44,973 bases of DNA from a bacterium (GTDB lineage Bacteria > DRYD01), in NCBI GenBank assembly GCA_030549815.1, contig JAUQQQ010000001.1, positions 154,873-199,845 of the forward strand, in the 5' to 3' direction. The notes beneath the pieces were generated by a model that saw only the letters and a list, made by a program, of their open reading frames with translations, was not told the DNA's origin and searched no databases. Both the position numbers and the translations under genes were made by a program. Of the stretch, positions 34,969 through 43,717 are shown in pieces. Position 1 is the first letter of the stretch. Every line of letters begins with the position of its first letter.

Positions 34969-37900
34969 AAAGGTATAGAAAAACCAAAAGTGGTTCCTTT
35001 ATTTATTTCACTTTTTACCCAAACTTTTCCTCCATGTAATTCAATAATTTTTTTGGTTATGTATAATCCCAGACCTTTACCACTAACTTTTTTAGTGTGA
35101 GAAGACTTAGTTCTATAATATTTTTCAAAAATTTTATCCAGCTCATTTTCAGGTATTCCCATACCTTGATCAGAAACTTCAATCCATACTTCGTCCAATT
35201 TCTTTTCCACATTAACAGATACTTTTCCACCTGTAGGAGAATACTTAACAGCATTAGATAGTAAATTATGTAAAACTTGCTCAATTTTATCTTTATCGGC
35301 ATAAACCAAGACACTACTTTCAGAAGATCTAATACTAAACTCAAAATTAACATAACTTATTCTAAAAATGTCAATCACTTTATTAACAACCTTAACAACA
35401 TCAAATTTAACAGGGTTTATTTTTAAAATATTTCCTTCCAATCGTCTAAGGTCCATTAGATTATTAAGCATTCTATTTATCCTATCAATTTCAGAGTTTA
35501 TTACCCTTAGGTAAGAGTCACGTTGTTCAGGAGTTATTTTATCAGAATATCTTAGGAGAGCAGATAAATAACCTTTCATCGTAGTTAAAGGAGTTTTAAT
35601 ATCGTGGGAAATAGTAGCAACAAAATCATCTTTCTCTTTTTCCACATTTTTCTGCTCAGTTATATCTCTTAAAACTATAAGATAATTAAAACTATCACTT
35701 GAATCCAAGAGAAAACCGGTATGATAAATAGGGAATTGTAAGATCGAAAAACTATATTTAATTATCTTGGTTTTTTCATCAGATTCGAAAGTGGCTTCAC
35801 CCTCTATTCCATCAACCCCTTCTTTTATATACTTATTTATTAATTCCTCTATATTGATTATTTTTTGTATTATTTCCCCACTTTTATCCCACAGTAAATC
35901 CTTAAAAGAATACCTTCGATTTATTATATCCTCAGGATTTTGATTTATTTCAAGTATCTTAATAGCACTTTTATTAATTAACAATATTTTCTTTTCTAAG
36001 TCAGCAACAATTATTCCATCTTCCATAACCTCAAAAACTTCAGACAATATCTTCTTATCCTTAAAGTTCAAATAATAAAGAAACATATTGTTATAAATCA
36101 TAGATAACATCTTTTGAATCAAGCTAAAAACTTGAATATCAAATTGTGAATAAGTAATATTATCAGTAATTACAATAACAAAAAAATTAGAATATTCATA
36201 ACTTAATTGAGAATACAAAACGTTTGAAAATAGGATTAAAAACAATATTTGATTATTATCCGAAAAGAAAGGATTAATAAAACTAAATTTTTCATCGTAT
36301 TGTTCCTTTTGGAAAATCATTATCTTTTCAAAAGAAGCTAAAATTTCTCTTGGTATAGATAAAGTAGAAGGATAAGACAGTTGTTCCGTATCTTCCGATT
36401 TAAAGTATTCTAAACTAAATTCCCTTTCACTACTTAAAACAAAGTACTTATTTTCTCTGTATGCAAGTATAGTTTTAAAACCTATTTTAGAGATTATAAT
36501 GAACAAATACTCAAAAATTTGATTTATGGTTAGATTATGCTGAAAATGTAGCTTTTCCAAGAATTCCTGTATTAAAGCATAAACATACTTTATTTTTTCA
36601 AGTGTTTCATTGTTTTTAATGATTCTTAGCCTTCGAGATAATTCTTTAGAAATGGAAGATAAAATACTCTTTTCTTCATTGCTTAAATCTATTTTACTGT
36701 TGAAAAAAATCAATAAGCCCCCTAATTTTTCTTCAGAAAAAAACAAAGGAATAAAAACAAAAGACCTAACATTCTTCAGCATGAAAAAATTAGATAAATA
36801 AGAAAATTCTTCATCACTACTATGAATAATCCTTAGTTCCGAAAAGAAATTTATAATATCGCTTAGATTTTCTTCTTTTTCTATAGTCTTTAATTTATAC
36901 TTGATACTATCTTGTAAATATTCTGGTATATTCCAAAAATGGATAAAATCAAATTTATTCATTATTTTATTAAAGAAAACAACAACAGATGAAGCAACTC
37001 TATAACTTATAAAAGAATCTATTACTTTCATCAAACCATCCATTTTCTTTACAAAATCATCTATCGTAAATAGAGAATTAACATACCTGTTAAACTCTTC
37101 CTTAAGTTTATAAGTAAAAAGTTTATTTTCAAGATTAATCATTTTATCTTGGTATATACTAATTTCTTGTTCCAATTTTTTGGTTCTATTATATAAACTT
37201 TTAATTTCATCTTTCTTTTCTTTCAACTCTGTTGTATAGTGATCAAATATAAAATCGATAGAAACAACAAAATCAAAGAAATTCTTTACAACAGTAATTT
37301 CCCCTGATATATTCTTTTTTCCTTCAACAAGATTAATAAAAATAATATCAAAAACAATCGATTCATTTTTATTTTTTATAATAAAAGAAAATGTTCCATT
37401 CAAAGTTGAAGAGAAGTTCCAATTACCCTTACAATAATTATAAATAATATCAGTATAACTATTATACTTGGGATTAATTCTTATGAATTCAAACTTGCTT
37501 TTTGAATTAGCAGAATAAGCATAAACAGCAGCATTATTCCATAAACTAAATAGCACATCAACAATCTTAACAATAGCATTGTCAATAGTTAATTTCTCCG
37601 ATTTACCCAAATCCTTAATAATATCAAAAATAAAGGAATAAAGGAATACATAATCAAGTTTATTCATACTATAAAACCAAAGTGCCATCTTAGAAAAAAC
37701 ATTAATAATAGACTCATTCCAACTTTCATCGGAATCAAAAGAAAAATCGGAAAATGAAAAAACAGCAATAGGTAACTTATTTGACAAAGAAACCCTCCTA
37801 CATATAAATCCCTTAACTTTAGAAAATCTACAAGTTGCACAATTTATAGGTTTATTCTTCTTGATAGCAGGGCAAATATCCAATATAACCTTCCAATTAT

Positions 37901-38522
37901 TTATATCACAAGGCAAATTGTTATAGGCACTACCATCCTCAAACAAAAAAGAAACTTTTAAGTCCAACCCAAGATTAGATAAAAAATTCAATAGATTATT
38001 AATAGGAAAATCATCTTTTTTTAATCCAAATCTTTCAAAAACCCAATAAGCAATTTCTCTTACTATTCCCTTTCTATCAAGAGAATACAAATCAGTATTA
38101 ATCAATAAAGCTAACTTTTCAGAAAAATGGTTCAAATCATGCAAATCTTTCAAATCAAACACTTTCTCTCTTATTACCGTTATTGTTCCCAAAGGTAAAC
38201 CTTTATTCTTAACAGGATAAACCAAAACAGAAAAAGCCTTCTTAGATAAAGGAGAATTGGCAGTCCTTGGATCCTTAGAAGTATCTAAAATAACGACAGG
38301 GATATTTTCCTCAAAAGCAACTCTTTCCAATTTATCTGCTAAGCTCTTGTGAAAGTTCGAACAATCCTTATCATTTCCAATATGCTTAACACAAAAAGAA
38401 GAAAACTCATCGAATTCCATATAATAAACTTCTTTTGCATCGTAAAAGGAAAGTATATTTTCTAAAGCAATCCTAATATTATCAAGCTTACTTTGATTAT
38501 GTATATTTTGAAATATATTCAT
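34965..38522 (-). CDS. Giant soluble multi-sensor (GAF/PAS) histidine kinase
   Basis: The 1185-residue kinase has no clear membrane helix. It starts with a GAF-like domain (1-150), then a region with a cysteine cluster (CPAIKKNKPINCATCRF...CRR, about 220-245). A coiled coil (about 425-470), at least one and probably two further GAF-like domains, and a PAS domain (EVFEVMEDGIIVADLEKKIL, about 815-930) follow. The kinase core has FVATISHDIKTPL (phospho-His973), HNLLSNAVKYSP (N box), SDQGMGIPENE (G1) and GKGLGLYITKKIIELHGG (G2), with FSIPL at the end. Its ATG overlaps the gyrB stop by 4 nt. Six or more sensory modules suggest cytosolic redox or ligand sensing. Confidence 0.92.
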   Translation of the reverse strand: MNIFQNIHNQSKLDNIRIALENILSFYDAKEVYYMEFDEFSSFCVKHIGNDKDCSNFHKSLADKLERVAFEENIPVVILDTSKDPRTANSPLSKKAFSVLVYPVKNKGLPLGTITVIREKVFDLKDLHDLNHFSEKLALLINTDLYSLDRKGIVREIAYWVFERFGLKKDDFPINNLLNFLSNLGLDLKVSFLFEDGSAYNNLPCDINNWKVILDICPAIKKNKPINCATCRFSKVKGFICRRVSLSNKLPIAVFSFSDFSFDSDESWNESIINVFSKMALWFYSMNKLDYVFLYSFIFDIIKDLGKSEKLTIDNAIVKIVDVLFSLWNNAAVYAYSANSKSKFEFIRINPKYNSYTDIIYNYCKGNWNFSSTLNGTFSFIIKNKNESIVFDIIFINLVEGKKNISGEITVVKNFFDFVVSIDFIFDHYTTELKEKKDEIKSLYNRTKKLEQEISIYQDKMINLENKLFTYKLKEEFNRYVNSLFTIDDFVKKMDGLMKVIDSFISYRVASSVVVFFNKIMNKFDFIHFWNIPEYLQDSIKYKLKTIEKEENLSDIINFFSELRIIHSSDEEFSYLSNFFMLKNVRSFVFIPLFFSEEKLGGLLIFFNSKIDLSNEEKSILSSISKELSRRLRIIKNNETLEKIKYVYALIQEFLEKLHFQHNLTINQIFEYLFIIISKIGFKTILAYRENKYFVLSSEREFSLEYFKSEDTEQLSYPSTLSIPREILASFEKIMIFQKEQYDEKFSFINPFFSDNNQILFLILFSNVLYSQLSYEYSNFFVIVITDNITYSQFDIQVFSLIQKMLSMIYNNMFLYYLNFKDKKILSEVFEVMEDGIIVADLEKKILLINKSAIKILEINQNPEDIINRRYSFKDLLWDKSGEIIQKIINIEELINKYIKEGVDGIEGEATFESDEKTKIIKYSFSILQFPIYHTGFLLDSSDSFNYLIVLRDITEQKNVEKEKDDFVATISHDIKTPLTTMKGYLSALLRYSDKITPEQRDSYLRVINSEIDRINRMLNNLMDLRRLEGNILKINPVKFDVVKVVNKVIDIFRISYVNFEFSIRSSESSVLVYADKDKIEQVLHNLLSNAVKYSPTGGKVSVNVEKKLDEVWIEVSDQGMGIPENELDKIFEKYYRTKSSHTKKVSGKGLGLYITKKIIELHGGKVWVKSEINKGTTFGFSIPL

Positions 38523-40459
38523 ACATCAAGATCATTAAGAGATACAGAGTAAGCATTTTGAAGAATAATTTTTTTTCTTTCTTCAACATCAACTCCCATT
38601 AAAACATTAATTATTTTCTCAGCTTTTTCAGCATCATCCAACGAAACTTTTTTCAATATTCTTGTTTTGGGATTCATTATAGTTTCCCAGAGTTGCTCAG
38701 GGTTCATTTCTCCCAAACCTTTAAACCTTTGGACTCTATATTTTTTTAGATTTGCAGTCTCTCTTACTAACTCTTTATCATTATAAACATAGATAGATTT
38801 TGTATTACTTCCCGTTATAATTATCCTATAAAGAGGACTATGAGCCAAATAAAGATATCCATGGTATATAAGAGGTTTCATAAATCGGTAGAAAAAAGTT
38901 AATAACAATGTCCTTATGTGGTAACCATCAACATCAGCATCTGTTGCAATAATAACTTTAGAGTATCTTAACTTTGAAACATCTACTTTTCTATCCTCAT
39001 AATCTATTCCACATCCCAAAGCAGCTATTATAGACCTTATCTCATTATTTTGCAAAATCTTTTCTATATTGGATTTTTCAACATTGATTATCTTACCTTT
39101 TAAAGGCAAAACAGCTTGGAAATTTCTATCTCTTGCATTCTTAGCAGATCCACCTGCACTATCACCTTCCACAATATAAATCTCTCTTTTTTTTATGTCC
39201 TTTGATATACAATCAGCCAGTTTACCCGCAACAGTATATAAAATATCAGCTTTAGATTTAGCGATAACAAGTTGACGAGCTCTCTTAGCAGCCACACGAG
39301 CCTTATAAGCCAACAAAGCCTTGTTTAGAATAATATCTATTATCTCCGGATTAGAATCAAAAATCCTTTTTATATCATTCATTACAACACTTTCTACCGC
39401 AGGTTTAACATCTTGACTTACTAATCTTGCTTTAGTTTGACCTTCAAACTGGGGATTGGGGACCTTTACTGAAACAATATAAACCATCGAGTTCCTTATA
39501 TCATCCCCAGATAAATTAACATCTTTTTCCTTTATTTTTTCCAAAGCAAAAGTATTAACCAGTTTAGTAAAAGCTGTTCTAAAGGCACTTAGATGAGTCC
39601 CCCCATCAACAGTATTTATATTATTAGCAAACGATTTTGAAATCTCGACATCAGAATCTGTATGAACAAATGCTATTTCAACAACAACGTCTCCATAAAT
39701 ATTCTTAACATATTGAATATCATATAATTTTTCAAAAGAATTATGTTCCAGCATTTTTTGTATAAAATCACTTATACCATTAGGATATCTAATAACTTTA
39801 TTTATACCTGTATTTTCGTCTTCAAATTCAATCGTTATAAAAGGATTGAGAAAAGCCAATTCTTCAAGTCTTTCCAAAACAAATTCAGGGTCAAACGATA
39901 TATTTTTAAAAATTTGAGCATCGGGCTTAAAAGTTATAATCGTGCCCGTTTTATTTGTTTTTCCCTTTTTTTGGATGTTAGTAATAGGAATTCCTCGCTC
40001 GTATTTTTGAAACCAAACATATCCATCACGATGGATTTCAGCAATTAAATATTCAGAAAGTGCATTAACAACCGATATACCAACTCCGTGCAATCCACCA
40101 GAAATTTTATAAACTTTATTAGAAAATTTTGCTCCTGAATGCAAAACAGTAAGGACAACTTCCAACGCAGATTTTCCTTCAGAAGGGACTATGTCAACAG
40201 GAATTCCTCTACCATTATCTTCAACTATACATTCATTATTCTTCGTAAGTTTAACTTTTATGTAATTACAATATCCTGCAACTGCTTCGTCTATACTATT
40301 ATCGACGACCTCGTTAATAAGATGGTGCAACCCCCTTTTATCGGTCGATCCTATATACATTGCGGGTCGTTGGCGTACAGCCTCCAACCCTTTCAAAACC
40401 TTTATATCCTTACCACTATAACCGTCAGTTTTTTCTACTTTTTGAGATTTTATCGTCAT
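38519..40459 (-). CDS. gyrB: DNA gyrase subunit B
   Basis: ATPase subunit of DNA gyrase. The GHKL ATPase is at the N-terminus (GLHHLINEVVDNSIDEA, VEDNGRGIPVDI, SGGLHGVGISVVNALS). The transducer follows, then the TOPRIM domain with EGDSAGGSAKNARDRNFQA, PLKGKI and TDADVDGYHIRTLLL. The C-terminal end has RFKGLGEMNPEQLWETTM-like sequence (MN here). Length is 646 residues, normal for the short GyrB form. ParE is an alternative but less likely. It overlaps the upstream small membrane protein (ATGA) and the downstream kinase. No dnaA, dnaN or recF is next to it. Confidence 0.95.
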   Translation of the reverse strand: MTIKSQKVEKTDGYSGKDIKVLKGLEAVRQRPAMYIGSTDKRGLHHLINEVVDNSIDEAVAGYCNYIKVKLTKNNECIVEDNGRGIPVDIVPSEGKSALEVVLTVLHSGAKFSNKVYKISGGLHGVGISVVNALSEYLIAEIHRDGYVWFQKYERGIPITNIQKKGKTNKTGTIITFKPDAQIFKNISFDPEFVLERLEELAFLNPFITIEFEDENTGINKVIRYPNGISDFIQKMLEHNSFEKLYDIQYVKNIYGDVVVEIAFVHTDSDVEISKSFANNINTVDGGTHLSAFRTAFTKLVNTFALEKIKEKDVNLSGDDIRNSMVYIVSVKVPNPQFEGQTKARLVSQDVKPAVESVVMNDIKRIFDSNPEIIDIILNKALLAYKARVAAKRARQLVIAKSKADILYTVAGKLADCISKDIKKREIYIVEGDSAGGSAKNARDRNFQAVLPLKGKIINVEKSNIEKILQNNEIRSIIAALGCGIDYEDRKVDVSKLRYSKVIIATDADVDGYHIRTLLLTFFYRFMKPLIYHGYLYLAHSPLYRIIITGSNTKSIYVYNDKELVRETANLKKYRVQRFKGLGEMNPEQLWETIMNPKTRILKKVSLDDAEKAEKIINVLMGVDVEERKKIILQNAYSVSLNDLDV

Positions 40460-40677
40460 ATCTTATACTTATCCTTTTCTTTTGTAACCTTAGTTATTTT
40501 AACAATAGTCCCAACAATGAATCCTAAAACTAAGCCTACAAAAATTCCACTAACCAATAAAATAAAGAAACTACCAGGAAAAAAATTAAAAAATGTTCCC
40601 GCAATTAAACCAAGTAATCCGAAAATAATGGTAAAAATTATTACGAAATTCCAGACTATTTTCTCTTCCTTCATCAC
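40456..40677 (-). CDS. AtpZ/AtpI-like small membrane protein
   Basis: A 73-residue protein with two membrane helices (about residues 8-30 and 35-62) separated by a short GTFFNFFPGS turn. This is the layout of AtpZ/AtpI-type proteins linked to ATP synthase, although here there are no atp genes nearby. The stop overlaps the gyrB start by 4 nt, so it is part of that operon. The assignment rests on topology and size only. Confidence 0.5.
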   Translation of the reverse strand: MMKEEKIVWNFVIIFTIIFGLLGLIAGTFFNFFPGSFFILLVSGIFVGLVLGFIVGTIVKITKVTKEKDKYKI

Positions 40678-40777
40678 AATAATTATTCTCCAAAAGCAAC
40701 TAAATTACCTTGTAATTGTTGTAATTTTTCATATTAACCCTAATCGCTTTTGTAACATATTTCCAAAACCTTAGAAA

Positions 40778-41284
40778 CTAAAGCATCCAGGGTAGGATAG
40801 TCTTGTTGAAAACTATCCTTTCTTTACCATCATACTCAACAAGAAGCATATTCGGGATTCTTCGCACAGAATAACGTATTTCAATAGACCATGCCCCAAA
40901 CATTTTCCACTTATAATTAACTCTTGCAATTTCTAATCCATAGTTTAAAAATCTCTCAGAGCCACCTTGCCGAAACTCGGGATCTAATCTTAAATAATCA
41001 TTGCTAACACACCATAGCAGTGTAGCAATTGCAAAGCGTGAAATTTCTTCTTGTTCAGCCCATTTACAAATATCGCCTAAATGTAATCCCCAATCCCTAA
41101 TATCACCAGTAGGAGCATATAAAGAATACCATATAACCCGTTTCCTCAACAATTCCCATCCCTCGCCCTCCAAAAAACCTCCATCTTCAAAAACGCTAAA
41201 GACACGTCCCTTACAAATGGAATGTAAATGATTACGTAAAGCAAGAGATCCTTCAACATAAGCATTAAATATTTCCAGCATCAA
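40778..41284 (-). CDS. Unknown 168-residue protein
   Basis: A compact protein with many aromatics, especially Trp (GEGWELLRKRVIWYSLY, RDWGLHLGDICKWAEQEE, YKWKMFGAWSIEIRYSV). It has no signal peptide or membrane helix. I do not recognise a family. It is 100 nt upstream of the AtpZ-like gene and 21 nt downstream of the delta-60 repeat gene, so it may be transcribed with the latter. The many Trp residues suggest a folded, possibly ligand-binding protein, no more. Confidence 0.65.
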   Translation of the reverse strand: MMLEIFNAYVEGSLALRNHLHSICKGRVFSVFEDGGFLEGEGWELLRKRVIWYSLYAPTGDIRDWGLHLGDICKWAEQEEISRFAIATLLWCVSNDYLRLDPEFRQGGSERFLNYGLEIARVNYKWKMFGAWSIEIRYSVRRIPNMLLVEYDGKERIVFNKTILPWML

Positions 41285-41305
41285 TCTCTATTTACCAACA
41301 ATTCT

Positions 41306-42766
41306 TCATTCTATCTTTACAATGAAAACACTCTTTCGAATCTTAACAAAATCCCAACTTGCTTTTTCAAACCAACAATAACCAGTAATATAGATACCGC
41401 TTTTCCCGATTGCTATATCTTCAGGTTCAACAAAACCTGCATATTTTATTTTGCCTACAAAACCTATCCTTCCACTCTTAGCAAAATTAGAACTTATGCT
41501 ACCATCACTATTTAACTTTACAACATATACAAACATATTATAATGGTTAGGGATTTGTGGCACATTATAACCAAGTCCAGCAATATAAATCCCACCACTA
41601 CTATCCACTAATATTCCACAACTATATTCGTCACTACCAACTACTATTTCTTTACCATTCATATTAACTACACATTTTCCAAAAACACCTTTATCAAACA
41701 CCACCACTCCGTCTTTACCAAAAGTTTTATCCAAACTACCATCGTTATTAAATTTTGCAACATAAATATCATGAATAAAAATTTTACTTTCATAACTCCA
41801 TCCTACAAAGTAAATTTTTTCTTTATAAATTGCTATCCCAGAACCTCCATCAGGTTCATCATATCTATTACTATCCTTCCATTTTATCATCCGATCTGGT
41901 CTAACCACCCCATTTTTACCAAAACTATAATCTATACTACCATTACTATTTAATCTCATAATAAAAGCACCATGATGCAGAAAACTTGAATCATCACCAA
42001 CAATATAAATTTTGCCGCTATTATCAATTTTTATATCTTTAACCTTTTCATATCCTGTGTTATCAATAATAACTTTTCCATTTTTACCAAAACTATAATC
42101 CAAGCTACCATTGTTGTTTAATCTTATAACAAATCCATCTGAATCTTTACCCCAACACCATCCACAAATATAAATTTTCCCTTCCTTATCCAATTCTATT
42201 CCTGTTGCACATTCATTCCATTTACCACTTGAAATATTAGATAGTATCACCTTTCCATCTTTACCAAAGTTATTGTCTAAACAACCATCATTATTTAATC
42301 TCACAACAAAAGCATCTGCATTTTTTCCATTTGAACTACGCCCCACAACGTAAATCTTTTGATCCAATACTAATAAATCTTCCACAAAATCATTTCCATT
42401 TCCATTAGCAATACTATTAAAAAAGACTTTTCCATTTTCACCAAAGGTATAATCCAGCTTACCCCTATTGTTTAACCTTGCGATAAAAGCAACAGCACAA
42501 TTACCCCTACCTAAGCTCTCTCCTGCGATGTAAATTTTCTCATTACTATCCACTACTATTTTATGGCTAACTCCATTTAAATCATACAAAACGACCGCTG
42601 AGTCTATATCACCATCCTCATCCAGATCATCCTCTACACTATCACCAAAATTGTTTGATACCTTCCCCAACATACTATAACTTAATAGCAGTAAAAGCAA
42701 GGTTGGAAATAAAATAAAAACTATTAACTTCTTGCATTGCTTTACAGAAAAAAGATCAAATCTCAT
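41306..42766 (-). CDS. Exported delta-60 repeat (propeller-like) protein
   Basis: Six repeats of the delta-60 type (R-LN-dGsLD-tFGk-GkV) are visible, for example RLNNDGCLDNNFGKDGKVIL and RLNNNGSLDYSFGKNGKVII, alternating with segments such as KIYIVGDD. Such repeats likely form a beta-propeller. A hydrophobic segment at residues about 12-31 (KKLIVFILFPTLLLLLLSYS) is a signal peptide or anchor, and a DEDGDID acidic stretch follows. I start at 42766, where AAAGAG lies upstream; the frame is open to 42835, inside the sirtuin gene. The last repeat is degenerate (NFAKSGRIG). The function is unknown; it is probably at the cell surface. Confidence 0.85.
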   Translation of the reverse strand: MRFDLFSVKQCKKLIVFILFPTLLLLLLSYSMLGKVSNNFGDSVEDDLDEDGDIDSAVVLYDLNGVSHKIVVDSNEKIYIAGESLGRGNCAVAFIARLNNRGKLDYTFGENGKVFFNSIANGNGNDFVEDLLVLDQKIYVVGRSSNGKNADAFVVRLNNDGCLDNNFGKDGKVILSNISSGKWNECATGIELDKEGKIYICGWCWGKDSDGFVIRLNNNGSLDYSFGKNGKVIIDNTGYEKVKDIKIDNSGKIYIVGDDSSFLHHGAFIMRLNSNGSIDYSFGKNGVVRPDRMIKWKDSNRYDEPDGGSGIAIYKEKIYFVGWSYESKIFIHDIYVAKFNNDGSLDKTFGKDGVVVFDKGVFGKCVVNMNGKEIVVGSDEYSCGILVDSSGGIYIAGLGYNVPQIPNHYNMFVYVVKLNSDGSISSNFAKSGRIGFVGKIKYAGFVEPEDIAIGKSGIYITGYCWFEKASWDFVKIRKSVFIVKIE

Positions 42767-42782
42767 AGATATCTCTTTATTT

Positions 42783-43508
42783 TTATATAATTTCATCAAG
42801 CAAATGAGATGCTTTACCAAGCAAAGTAATCTCAAAAAGTCCCGTGTAATAAGTTGGTTCCAAATTTATCTCAATTATCTGTTTTTCTTGTTTTAATGCC
42901 AATTCTATAAGGTAAGCTGCGGGATAAACAACAGCAGAAGTCCCTATAAACATAAAAAGATCACACTCTTTAACCAATTCAAAGGATTTTTCTATATTTT
43001 CTGGTGCAATAGGTTCTTCAAACCATACCACATCAGGTCTTAACAAATTTCCACATCGAGGACATAATAAAGGTAGGTCAGAATCTTCATAGTAAACCTC
43101 TTGCTTTCTACTGTAATCACAAGTTAAACATTTTTCACTAAAGATATTTCCATGAAATTCTATAACGTTTTTACTACCCGCCTTATAATGCAATCCATCC
43201 ACATTTTGAGTTATAATCCAGGTATTAGGTTTAATTTTTTCCAATTGAGCCAATTTAAGATGTGCGAGATTAGGTTTGGAATTAAGAATGTTTTTTCTTC
43301 GTTCATTGTACCATTGCCATACCAATTTAGGATTTTTCAGAAATCCTCTTAAAGTAGCCAATTCTTCGACATTAAAATTATTCCATAATCCTTTTGATCC
43401 TCTAAAAGTAGGAATTCCTGATTCTGCAGAAACTCCAGCTCCTGTTAAAATTACTATCTTCTCAGATTTTTCTATTAATTCTTTTGCTTTCTTAATTTCC
43501 TCTTTCAT
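42783..43508 (-). CDS. cobB: NAD-dependent protein deacylase, SIR2 class III (SIRT5/CobB-like)
   Basis: Removes acyl groups from lysines using NAD. GAGVSAESGIPTFRGSKGLW (NAD site), ITQNVDGLH, FHGNIF (catalytic His), and two zinc pairs CLTC and CPRC are present, with FIGTSAVVYPAA. WQWYNERR holds the Tyr-x-x-Arg pair used by SIRT5/CobB enzymes to bind succinyl- or malonyl-lysine. So desuccinylase activity is likely as well as deacetylase activity. Its 241 residues fit a metabolic sirtuin with no defence-domain fusion. It is followed after 16 nt by the delta-60 gene. Confidence 0.92.
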   Translation of the reverse strand: MKEEIKKAKELIEKSEKIVILTGAGVSAESGIPTFRGSKGLWNNFNVEELATLRGFLKNPKLVWQWYNERRKNILNSKPNLAHLKLAQLEKIKPNTWIITQNVDGLHYKAGSKNVIEFHGNIFSEKCLTCDYSRKQEVYYEDSDLPLLCPRCGNLLRPDVVWFEEPIAPENIEKSFELVKECDLFMFIGTSAVVYPAAYLIELALKQEKQIIEINLEPTYYTGLFEITLLGKASHLLDEII

Positions 43509-43717
43509 TTTTCATGAAATTCATTTCCCGGCTTTCTTACTTCCAAGCTATTAAAAAATTAAACACAAAAAATTACTTACCTTCTTTACTTTCATAATTA
43601 CTTAAAAACACAAAACAGAGGTTAAAACATTTTCAATTCAATATTGTAGGTATTAGTTTATCCTTTTATTCTTTTAAATTTTCCTAAAGGTAATAATCGA
43701 TTGAATTTGTAATTATA

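Noticed and set aside
40138-40774. 211-codon plus-strand frame opposite gyrB
   Set aside because: Antisense to the conserved GyrB ATPase domain and the AtpZ-like gene; no ribosome binding site.
42783-43508. Sirtuin as part of an anti-phage system because it lies near the CRISPR array
   Set aside because: It is a stand-alone metabolic class III sirtuin of normal length, without a fused effector, Argonaute, HerA or TIR partner.
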